Source: Candidatus Thorarchaeota archaeon (GTDB taxonomy: Archaea > Asgardarchaeota > Thorarchaeia > Thorarchaeales > Thorarchaeaceae). From it: a stretch of DNA of 26,044 nt. Position numbers and translations under genes: made by a program. The stretch spans positions 1 to 26,044 of the forward strand of contig JAEOUN010000008.1 of NCBI GenBank assembly GCA_016839245.1. The letters are read 5' to 3'. Shown one piece after another: positions 1 to 7,295 of this stretch. The notes under the pieces were generated by a model. The model had not been told where the DNA came from. It ran no database searches and saw only the letters and a program-made list of their open reading frames with translations. Within the stretch, counting starts at the first letter, position 1. Each line of letters begins with the position of its first letter.

Positions 1-774
1 GATGAAGCTTACATTGAGGTAACAGAGGGAGTAACAGAGTATGAAAGTCCCATAAAATATGCTCAAGAAATTCAAGAGCACATCCGTATACGGACCTCAT
101 TGCCCTGTTCAATTGGAATCGCACCTAATATGTCCGTAGCTAAGATTGCAACAGGAATGAATAAGCCAAGAGGAATAACACTTGTAGGTCCTAAATATGA
201 AGATATCCTAGAATTTCTTCGACCGCTACCTGTCGATGCTTTGAACGGTGTTGGGAAAAAGACTGCGAGTTATCTTGAGAAATTTGGTATCACTACCTTA
301 GGGCATATACAATCTCTAACGCTTCAAGACTTATGGCCTATTATGGGCAGAGGATCTCAGTGGTTATACAATCGTGCGTGTGGGATTGATGATAGAGTCA
401 TATTAGATAATGGACCCAGAATACGGAAATCAATTAGCAAAGATCGCACCTTTATGGCTGACATTGAGCCTGATAATGTGGAATACCTTCATGACACAAT
501 ACGAAAAATATGTAATAGAATTGGACAGCGTTTAATCGATAAGAATCTCAGATTTCGGACTGTTACAGTCAAAATCCGATATGATAATTATTTTACGATT
601 CAAAGAAGCAAGTCAATACCTGTCGAAACCGATGATATTAAGATACTTGAAAGGATGGCAATTGAAGTCTTTAATCATAAGAGAGATCTTCATAAATCTG
701 TACGCTTGATTGGAATAAAGATTTCAGGATTAAGTGAAGTTACTACCCAGCTTTGTCTCACAGAATTCTTATAA
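1..774 (+). CDS. dinB: DNA polymerase IV (Y-family translesion polymerase), 5'-truncated
   Basis: This is a Y-family translesion DNA polymerase of the archaeal Dpo4/DinB type, which copies past damaged template bases. The gene is already open at base 1. The first residues are DEAYIEVT, the catalytic palm motif whose Asp-Glu pair binds metal, so roughly the first hundred residues lie outside the window. Next come the palm motif SIGIAPNMSVAKIA, a thumb helix-hairpin-helix (LNGVGKKTASYLEKFGI) and a little-finger domain. The last residues, QLCLTEFL, match the PCNA-interacting pattern QxxLxxFL at the extreme C-terminus, where Dpo4 enzymes carry their clamp-binding peptide. An internal ATG at base 100 lies inside the palm and is not the start. 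The stop overlaps by six bases the stop of the convergent receiver gene. Family assignment is firm; the PCNA peptide is inferred. Confidence 0.95.
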   Translation, partial: DEAYIEVTEGVTEYESPIKYAQEIQEHIRIRTSLPCSIGIAPNMSVAKIATGMNKPRGITLVGPKYEDILEFLRPLPVDALNGVGKKTASYLEKFGITTLGHIQSLTLQDLWPIMGRGSQWLYNRACGIDDRVILDNGPRIRKSISKDRTFMADIEPDNVEYLHDTIRKICNRIGQRLIDKNLRFRTVTVKIRYDNYFTIQRSKSIPVETDDIKILERMAIEVFNHKRDLHKSVRLIGIKISGLSEVTTQLCLTEFL

Positions 775-1380
775 TTCATTAAGCTCTCCAGTATCGATTT
801 CAGAAACTGCTGTCTTAACCCTGGCTGTCAATTTATTTGAAAGGAAACCAATTCGTTCTATATACGATTTATCATATTCTTCTTCAAGAAGTGTAGCATA
901 TCCCATAATATTGTGTACAATTCCAGTAATATCATGTGAGAGTTTATGAATGAACTCACTTGCTTTCCTTTGTTCTATTAATTTTCTTTGTTGTTTTGCT
1001 TTAGATGCTAGAATCTTTTTTATTATCTCTCCAATCGTATTGAATTCCTCTTTAATATCACTGCCCTTCAAAATGTAGTAATCTGCTCCCAGATTCAATG
1101 CCTTAATAGCTACTTCTTCTTTAGAATGACCTGTCCATATTACAAAACCAATTCTATCTCCTTCATTTCGTAATACCTCTAGCAAGTCAAGTCCAGTTAA
1201 ATCTGGCATCATATAGTCAGATATTACAATGTCAAACTCCGTCTGTCCTATTTTTTTCAAAGCATCACTTGTCGTATCTGATGTGACTATTTCCAATTCA
1301 GGTTGATTATGATGCATTATTTCTTTAGCTACGCCAAGTAGTTCTGGATCATCATCCACAAGTAGCACACGCGTCTTCAT
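769..1380 (-). CDS. Response regulator receiver domain fused to a histidine-phosphotransfer-like helix, no ATPase domain
   Basis: This 203-residue protein begins with a complete CheY-like receiver domain (about residues 1-125). The acidic pocket is D9-D10-D11, the phosphoacceptor is D55 in ISDYMMPD, and the conserved Thr and Lys are T83 and K105. After a charged linker, residues 140-195 read like a dimerisation/phosphotransfer segment of a histidine kinase: FIHKLSHDITGIVHNIMG, with H149-D150 in H-box position, and two predicted amphipathic helices. No catalytic ATPase domain follows. It may therefore receive phosphate from another kinase and pass it between D55 and H149, or use the helices only to dimerise. 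The start ATG has a GGAGGG element about 10 bases upstream. The kinase at 7296 has a similar HDINN H-box, but partnership is only a guess. The receiver call is certain; the DHp call is moderate. Confidence 0.85.
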   Translation of the reverse strand: MKTRVLLVDDDPELLGVAKEIMHHNQPELEIVTSDTTSDALKKIGQTEFDIVISDYMMPDLTGLDLLEVLRNEGDRIGFVIWTGHSKEEVAIKALNLGADYYILKGSDIKEEFNTIGEIIKKILASKAKQQRKLIEQRKASEFIHKLSHDITGIVHNIMGYATLLEEEYDKSYIERIGFLSNKLTARVKTAVSEIDTGELNEL

Positions 1381-1518
1381 CTGAACTTCAATCCCTCCAG
1401 AATAATATCCAGCATAATTAATAACCTAATCTCGTAATAGGTTTTCGTCTTTCTACCGACCTCAATATTAAATCCTAAAAGCAATACCTAGTGTTGAATT
1501 TAGTACAGGGGATAAGTA

Positions 1519-2235
1519 TTGCTAAAAAAAGGACAAGTCTTCAAAGCTTCATTCGTGAAGCGACCAAATCGTTTCTTAGCTATTGTTGACATTGATGGAA
1601 AACTTGTAGAAGCATATGTACCAAATCCCGGAAGAATGTATGAATTCATGATACCAGGAAAAGAAGTATTTGTCAAGAGTAATCCCGCCTTACATAGAAA
1701 AACAGCATTCGATATGATTGGCTTAAAACACGATGGTATCTTGGTTTCAATTGACTCAAACTTACCTAACAGATTTATGAAGTCCCTATTACTACATCAC
1801 AAGTTCCCCTATCTCGATGGGTATCAATCTGTTACAAGTGAACCAACTGCCTTTCATGGACGTTTTGATTTTCATCTCTCAGGAGAGCAGTCTACTTTTA
1901 TTGAAGTAAAATCATGTACGCTTGTTGAAGATGGTCACGCGTTATTCCCTGACTCGCCAACCATTCGAGGAGCTAGACACATGATGGATCTAGCTCATGC
2001 ACTTACACAAAACATTGTTCAAAAAGCTGTGGTAGTATTTATGATTCAAAGACCTGACGCGCGGATTTTTTCACCCCATGATGGAAATGATCCCAAATTT
2101 GGTAAGGCTTTGAGATATGCATATATGACTGGAGTTGATGTGATTCCAGTTATTACAAGAGTGGTTGACTGGGACTTAGAGCTCATAGGAAGAATTCCTT
2201 TTGATCTCGGACCGCTTGAAAAGTTTTCAACTTGA
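1519..2235 (+). CDS. sfsA: SfsA family protein (DNA-binding / PD-(D/E)XK nuclease-like)
   Basis: This 238-residue protein is a full-length member of the SfsA (sugar fermentation stimulation) family. The N-terminal OB-like half has the family hallmark VPNPGRM (residues 34-40) after a KRPNRFLA strand. The C-terminal half carries a PD-(D/E)XK nuclease-like core: D117 in GRFDFH and the E129-V-K131 strand, followed by the FPDSPTIRGARHM signature. E. coli SfsA was described as a DNA-binding regulator of maltose genes. The archaeal role is unknown, and the nuclease-like fold does not prove cleavage activity. The start is TTG at 1519, chosen because GGGGA sits 7-11 bases upstream and the family N-terminus aligns there. 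A TATA-like TATTAAAT lies near 1463. The gene is monocistronic, followed by a 92-base gap before the ABC genes. Confidence 0.93.
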   Translation: MLKKGQVFKASFVKRPNRFLAIVDIDGKLVEAYVPNPGRMYEFMIPGKEVFVKSNPALHRKTAFDMIGLKHDGILVSIDSNLPNRFMKSLLLHHKFPYLDGYQSVTSEPTAFHGRFDFHLSGEQSTFIEVKSCTLVEDGHALFPDSPTIRGARHMMDLAHALTQNIVQKAVVVFMIQRPDARIFSPHDGNDPKFGKALRYAYMTGVDVIPVITRVVDWDLELIGRIPFDLGPLEKFST

Positions 2236-2327
2236 TAGTGCAGTTGTACCTAAACCACTTACTTCATATGTTATAATTTCTTGAACCAATTGAGGTTATC
2301 AACTCTATGGCGGGAGTGTTGTAAGAC

Positions 2328-3242
2328 TTGATTGAACGTGCAAACGTGGAACGAATGACAAACAAGGAACTTCTGAAACTTGCCAGAGTTCTGAAAATTC
2401 CTATTGAATCTAGTGAGATACCCAGAAGTATATTGATTGATAAAATTATGAATGCAGTGTCTCCATCTAATGAGCCTACATTGCCCGAAGGTGTTCTTCA
2501 TACTCCTGCTATCCATATTAATAATCTCACAAAGTATTATAGCAAGAAAGCTGCGGTCAGTGGTCTGAATCTTGATGTAAATCCCGGTGAAATTGTTGGC
2601 TTGGTTGGTCCGAATGGCGCAGGAAAGACGACTACTTTACGAATATTGACCGGGATTATCAAACCATCGTCTGGTTCTGTAATAGTTAATGGAAACGATA
2701 TTGCAAAAAATCCAATAAAAGCTAAAAGCATCCTTGGATATATTCCTGAAAAACCAACTTGCTATCCAAGTTTAACCGTGAAAGAGTACATCACGTTCAT
2801 GGCAAGGATATATGAAGTTCCCAAACAAATTACTCTTGTCAGAATGCGTCAATTTATTGATATGTTTCAAATGGACGAATTTTTGAATTCTTATATTGGT
2901 ACGCTCTCAAAAGGAAATTTACAGCGTGCATTGCTAATTGGAATATTTGTAAGACCCCCTCCCTATATTCTTGCGTTTGATGAACCAATTTATGGCTTGG
3001 ATCCACGTGGAGCATGGAACCTCAAATCGTATCTTCGACAATTGAGAGATGAAGGCTCAGCAATTTTGATCTCAACCCACATTTTAGAAGTTGCTTCTGA
3101 TTTGTGTGATAGATTCATTATCATGAATGAAGGCGTAGTCGTGGGGAAAGGCACACTCAATGAACTTCTAAATTCACATAAAGAAACCAAGAACTTGGAA
3201 GAAGTGTTTCTTAGTCTTACAGGTGGGATTCCAAAGAAATGA
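2328..3242 (+). CDS. ABC transporter ATP-binding protein with N-terminal SAP/HeH-like extension
   Basis: This 304-residue protein is the ATPase of an ABC-2-type exporter. Walker A is GPNGAGKT (residues 94-101), the signature is LSKGN (193-197) in place of LSGGQ, Walker B ends in D218-E219, and the switch histidine is H251 in STH. The profile resembles CcmA/NatA-type ATPases. Residues 1-58 are an extra segment before the ABC fold; residues 10-44 form two predicted helices (MTNKELLKLARVLKI, then SILIDKIMNAV) resembling SAP/HeH nucleic-acid-binding motifs. The start is TTG at 2328, with GGGAG 11-15 bases upstream; the first in-frame ATG is at 2355. A TATA-like TTATAAT lies at about 2270. The gene overlaps the permease gene by four bases (ATGA), so the two are translationally coupled. 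The substrate is unknown. Confidence 0.93.
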   Translation: MIERANVERMTNKELLKLARVLKIPIESSEIPRSILIDKIMNAVSPSNEPTLPEGVLHTPAIHINNLTKYYSKKAAVSGLNLDVNPGEIVGLVGPNGAGKTTTLRILTGIIKPSSGSVIVNGNDIAKNPIKAKSILGYIPEKPTCYPSLTVKEYITFMARIYEVPKQITLVRMRQFIDMFQMDEFLNSYIGTLSKGNLQRALLIGIFVRPPPYILAFDEPIYGLDPRGAWNLKSYLRQLRDEGSAILISTHILEVASDLCDRFIIMNEGVVVGKGTLNELLNSHKETKNLEEVFLSLTGGIPKK

Positions 3243-4831
3243 CATCTGTAAAGCCAAAGACATCAAATCTTGTACTGAATGAGATTAGGATGCTCTATAA
3301 TCAGTCCAAGCAAGCAATCAGAACTCCCTCAATGTTACTATTCTACTGCATTACAGTCTTTGGTATATTCTTTGTTAGTGCTGTCATTACAACATTTATT
3401 GCATTTGATCCATTTGTTTCTCAATTCAGTGAATTACTGGAAAGTTCCTTGGATCGCAATTTGATATTTGCTACATTTGGAATTATCTCTGTTTCTTCTG
3501 TTGTCACAGGATATTTTGGGCTTGGTCCTGCTACAATAATCACAACAGATGATGAAAACATTCTATTATCTGCTCCAATCAAACCATATCAATTGTTTTT
3601 AAGCAGGTATGCAAAGAGAATCATTAGAAAGTCTGCATTTGCAATTTTAGGGCTTTTTTCTATCTTGCCACTGCTTTCTAGCGCAAACCTGATTTTCTTC
3701 TCAACTGCTTTTACCATTGTCTGTTTCATTATCTTCTTGGAATCAAACTATCTTTTGGGTTCGCTAAGCTCCTATGTCAGGATATTTGTATCTAAGAGAA
3801 TTAAGACTCCCTTACGACATGTCATGGTTCTTCTTCTTGGCATCATGATACTTGTACTTACATTCCCTCAGTTCACATCCACGTTCACAGCAGCTGCTTT
3901 GCTTCCATCAAATGCTTTGGGATTCATTCTGACTGAAATTACTGGGATTTTTTCGCTACACATTGGTTATGAGGTAGGATTCTTCTTCCTAATCCTTTCT
4001 TTCACTATTTGTCTACTTCTAACAGCAAACATAACTAGCCATGAATACTATGAGCTCTTCTCAGAGGTTAAGGGAAAAGAACAGGTCGAAGGAAGTTTTA
4101 GTGGATATATTCGTGGCGAAGTTGATTTTTCAAAATCTCGATTTAATGATCCTACAATCTGGATTGTATTGAAAGATTTCTGGAGTCGGCTAAGAACACC
4201 TTATCAAATTTGGAAATATATGTATGCGATTTTAGGTACTGCCTTTATACTATACTTAAACCTCTTTCATCCTTCATGGTTTAAACCGTTAGATGTTCCA
4301 GGCAGTATTCAATTTGCAATGGTTCCAGCTTTTGTACTAATGATGATGCTATTTGTTCAGATGTCCAGTCTCACTTCCATGCTTAGTCTTGTTGATGAGA
4401 AAGAAAATGTCTACTTACTTAAGTCAAGTCCGTTTAGAACGAAGGACATTGTACTAGCTAAGTATTTGTTGAGTCTACTTGAGGTTGGTATTGCAGTGTT
4501 ACCTGCAGCAGGACTCTTAATCTATATTCTTAGAATAGAAGGATATCTTGCGCTCATAACTTTAATAGGTCCTCTTACAATTCTTTTCACAGGATCAGGT
4601 CTCGCAATAGGTGCTTATGTACCCGTAATCACAAACGATCCAAAACAATTGCCAATCCCACTTGCATTTTCGTATCCAATTATTAATCTTGCACTCGGCA
4701 GTATCATGATTTTTATAGTAGCCGCATGTGCATCGAGTTCATTAGTTCTAGTTCTCTTGCCGCTTTACACAATTGGTTTTACTTTGGTTTTCCTATTTCT
4801 AGCCGGAAAAGCAATAAACTCTTACAAGTAG
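3239..4831 (+). CDS. ABC-2 type multispanning permease
   Basis: This 530-residue, highly hydrophobic protein is the membrane partner of the ATPase just upstream. Hydrophobic stretches occur near residues 30-55, 75-100, 132-165, 195-225, 240-270, 325-345, 355-380, 415-440, 445-465 and 475-525, so about ten to twelve membrane spans. A soluble charged segment (about 272-310) separates two halves, as in large archaeal ABC-2-like exporter subunits. Its ATG sits inside the ATGA overlap with the upstream stop, so both subunits are probably made at equal levels. I see no substrate-specific motif; lipids, peptides, toxic compounds and ions all remain possible. Only five bases separate its end from the convergent P-type ATPase gene, with no room for a separate terminator hairpin. 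Confidence 0.85.
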   Translation: MTSVKPKTSNLVLNEIRMLYNQSKQAIRTPSMLLFYCITVFGIFFVSAVITTFIAFDPFVSQFSELLESSLDRNLIFATFGIISVSSVVTGYFGLGPATIITTDDENILLSAPIKPYQLFLSRYAKRIIRKSAFAILGLFSILPLLSSANLIFFSTAFTIVCFIIFLESNYLLGSLSSYVRIFVSKRIKTPLRHVMVLLLGIMILVLTFPQFTSTFTAAALLPSNALGFILTEITGIFSLHIGYEVGFFFLILSFTICLLLTANITSHEYYELFSEVKGKEQVEGSFSGYIRGEVDFSKSRFNDPTIWIVLKDFWSRLRTPYQIWKYMYAILGTAFILYLNLFHPSWFKPLDVPGSIQFAMVPAFVLMMMLFVQMSSLTSMLSLVDEKENVYLLKSSPFRTKDIVLAKYLLSLLEVGIAVLPAAGLLIYILRIEGYLALITLIGPLTILFTGSGLAIGAYVPVITNDPKQLPIPLAFSYPIINLALGSIMIFIVAACASSSLVLVLLPLYTIGFTLVFLFLAGKAINSYK

Positions 4832-4836
4832 GTACA

Positions 4837-6747
4837 TCATTTCTTTCGTACCAATCTTAGTGCGTTTGCTATAACTACAAAGGTGAGTCCCATATCACCA
4901 AAAGCGATTGCCATCCATAATGACAAGAAGCCAAGTGCTGCTAATATACCTGTTAATGATTTTACGATGAGTGAAGTCACGATGTTTTGTCGCACAACAC
5001 CCATCGTCTTTTTCGACTTCTGGATAAGACTTGGAACTTTTCTGAGATCTGTATTCATAAGGGCAATATCAGCACTTTCTAATGCTGCATCTGATGCGCT
5101 AGCTCCCATAGCTATTCCAACATCCGACTCTACGAGAGCTGGAGTATCATTAATTCCATCTCCAACATACAGCGTTTTGCCCTTTTTCTTCAATTCTTCT
5201 ATGGCATTTACTTTTTGATGTGGAAGAAGTTCAGCAATATATGCATCTATACCAATTTCTCTGGCTACCTCGTCTGCAATATTCTCGCTATCGCCGGTTA
5301 ACATCACAGTTTCAATACCTAGCTGCTTCAAGTCTTCCATAGCGTTTCTTGTATTTTCTCTTAGCGTGTCTGATAATATGATTGTACCAAAATGCTCGTC
5401 ACCTTGTGCAACATACACCATCGTGCCAATCCCACAAATGTGTTCAGTCTGAGATTGAAGAGGTACATGGTGCTCAAGGAGTAATCTTCGATTTCCTACA
5501 AGGTATTCGTCATTGTTTATCTGACCTACTATTCCTCTACCAGGAATTGCTGCAAAAGAAGACACATTTAGCAGGTCTGATCTCTTATTGGATGATGCTT
5601 CTATAAGAGCATGTCCAATTGGATGTTCTGACATTGTTTCTAATGTTCCAGCGATAGAAAGTATTTCTTCTTTAGAGTGATTATTATGTGGACATACATA
5701 TTGAACAGATAGCACTCCTTCTGTCAATGTTCCAGTTTTATCGAAGGCTACAATTTCTGCATGACTACTCTTCTCTAGATATACTCCTCCCTTTACAAGT
5801 ACACCATTTCTTGCTAAACCTGTAATTGCTGATACCATTGTTACTGGGATTGAGACAGCAAAAGCACAAGGACAACTTACCACTAAAATAGTCAATGCAC
5901 GATACGTTGCTTCAGTAAGTGTAAAACCAATTAGAAGTGCTATAATGCCGGCGATTATGGATATCGTGAATACTATGGGTGTATATATTCTTGAAAATCT
6001 TGAAACCGCCTTCTCTGTAGGTGATCTCTTCTCTCTTGAATTTTCTACGAGTTCAATTATTTTTGAGAGGACTGTTTCTTCAGATTTTGTCGTCACCTTA
6101 ATCTCGATGTAACCCTCTTGATTTATAGTTCCTGCAAAAACTTGATCGCCAACTGATTTTGGAACTGGTAGTGATTCTCCTGTAATTGTAGATTGATTTA
6201 CCGAAGTAGCTCCATCTACAATGATCCCATCTAAACCAATTTTTCCACCTGGACGGACGATGAGTACATCTCCAATTTTCACATCAGAGGGTTGAATGCA
6301 CACCTCTGTATCATCTTGTTTGATTGTGACTGAAGGTGGTTCTAATTCCACGAGTGACTGAATTTCTGCAATCACTCTATCTTCAGCGCGTTCCTCAAGC
6401 AGTATTGAGATGTAGAATAGAAACATAACAGACGCTCCTTCTGCAGGCGCGCCAATGATGATGGCTGCAATCGAGGCTGAACCCATCAAAAAATGCTGAT
6501 CTAATTTTCTTCTGGCAACACCTCTAACACCATTAGGAATAACAAATTGCCCTGAAGCAGTAACAGAGATGAGAAATAGACTATAATATGTTAGAACTCC
6601 AAGGTTTAACCATTCAGTGAGAATTCCAAGAAATAGAAAAAATCCTGATATTATACCCATATAATACTCGTATAGTTTGCTTCTTAGTCTATCGTTCTGT
6701 GATGGTATTCCACACGCATCACAATGCTCACTACTTTCCTCTAACAT
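4837..6747 (-). CDS. Heavy-metal P1B-type ATPase, Zn2+/Cd2+/Pb2+ exporter type
   Basis: This 636-residue pump uses ATP to expel a transition metal across the membrane. All P-type landmarks are present: TGES (189-192) in the actuator, CPC (292-294) in a membrane helix, DKTGT with phosphorylated D336, the HP pair (375-376) and GDGIND (529-534). The metal type comes from SCPCAFAVSIP, K596 after the last cytosolic domain, and D618 in FGDMG of the final helix. This Lys/Asp pair is characteristic of the ZntA/CadA (P1B-2) group; copper pumps have different residues. There is no HMA domain. Instead the N-terminus has a short CDAC pair (C9, C12) that could bind metal. Its ATG lies 17 bases inside the end of the upstream ArsR-family gene, so the two form a coupled repressor-exporter operon. 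The exact metal is inferred. Confidence 0.95.
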   Translation of the reverse strand: MLEESSEHCDACGIPSQNDRLRSKLYEYYMGIISGFFLFLGILTEWLNLGVLTYYSLFLISVTASGQFVIPNGVRGVARRKLDQHFLMGSASIAAIIIGAPAEGASVMFLFYISILLEERAEDRVIAEIQSLVELEPPSVTIKQDDTEVCIQPSDVKIGDVLIVRPGGKIGLDGIIVDGATSVNQSTITGESLPVPKSVGDQVFAGTINQEGYIEIKVTTKSEETVLSKIIELVENSREKRSPTEKAVSRFSRIYTPIVFTISIIAGIIALLIGFTLTEATYRALTILVVSCPCAFAVSIPVTMVSAITGLARNGVLVKGGVYLEKSSHAEIVAFDKTGTLTEGVLSVQYVCPHNNHSKEEILSIAGTLETMSEHPIGHALIEASSNKRSDLLNVSSFAAIPGRGIVGQINNDEYLVGNRRLLLEHHVPLQSQTEHICGIGTMVYVAQGDEHFGTIILSDTLRENTRNAMEDLKQLGIETVMLTGDSENIADEVAREIGIDAYIAELLPHQKVNAIEELKKKGKTLYVGDGINDTPALVESDVGIAMGASASDAALESADIALMNTDLRKVPSLIQKSKKTMGVVRQNIVTSLIVKSLTGILAALGFLSLWMAIAFGDMGLTFVVIANALRLVRKK

Positions 6748-7018
6748 GCTCTTGCGCTCTCATCATTATGTCAGTTATACAATCATCATCAATAGCGTAG
6801 TATACCTGCTTACCATCTTGTGCGTGTCTAAGAAAACCTAAATTATCTAGGAGACTCAAATGGTGGCTTACTCTGCTGATTGACATATCCAATTTGTTTG
6901 CTAAATCTGATACGCAGAGATCTTCTCCTTTAGCAAGCGTAGCCAATATCATTAATCTTGAGGAATCTGCTAGAGCTTTGAAGATAGTTATCATCCTTTG
7001 CAATTCTTCTTTATTCAT
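6731..7018 (-). CDS. ArsR/SmtB-family metal-responsive repressor (CadC/CzrA-like)
   Basis: This small winged-helix repressor (95 residues from ATG 7018) should bind the operator just upstream and release it when metal binds. It matches the SmtB/CadC pattern: FKALADSSRLMIL, then LCVSDLA with the Cys used in alpha-3 metal sites, the recognition helix SISRVSHHLSLL, and the wing GKQVYYAIDD. The alpha-5 site (DxH...H in CzrA) reads DDDC...EH, so Cys replaces the usual first His; a mixed Cys/His site is likely. A GTG at 7066 would add 16 residues, but it has no ribosome-binding site, and 7018 has an AAGG about 12 bases upstream and fits the family N-terminus. The stop overlaps the P1B ATPase start by 17 bases. 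The metal is probably Zn, Cd or Pb, inferred from the pump. Confidence 0.92.
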   Translation of the reverse strand: MNKEELQRMITIFKALADSSRLMILATLAKGEDLCVSDLANKLDMSISRVSHHLSLLDNLGFLRHAQDGKQVYYAIDDDCITDIMMRAQEHVRGK

Positions 7019-7074
7019 TATGATGTTAGACCTTTTAGATGCCTTTTTGATGGACAAATTGTTCACCCATTACG

Positions 7075-7121
7075 TTCAAATGATTGTACAAATGTTTGAA
7101 TGTTTACCTTTCCAATAAAAA
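7075..7121 (-). promoter_or_regulatory. ArsR-type operator palindrome with minus-strand TATA box
   Basis: At 7075-7100 a 26-base imperfect palindrome has outer arms TTCAAA and TTTGAA and a central TTGTACAA, all about one centre near 7087.5. It resembles the TCAAA...TTTGA operators bound by CadC. Upstream on the minus strand, TTTTTATT (7114-7121) is a TATA-like box that would place the transcript start near 7093, inside the palindrome. Repressor binding there would block initiation of the repressor-ATPase operon. Symmetry is seen directly; the start site is inferred. Confidence 0.6.
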
Positions 7122-7295
7122 AGATTGTGATTTAGGAACCTGAATAGCCGCCTTTTTTCAAGATTTCACACAAACAAGTATTATCTAGGTAGGACATGTG
7201 ATTCTAATTGCATATTGGGACTGGAAAAATGGCAGAGATCTCGTATAATCAATGATCTATTTCATTTTTTCAAAAACGCATAGGCGGTTTAAACA

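Noticed and set aside
4837..7100. Copper-type P1B ATPase operon
   Set aside because: The pump lacks the HMA domain and copper-type membrane residues, and has the Lys/Asp pair (K596, D618) typical of the Zn/Cd group.
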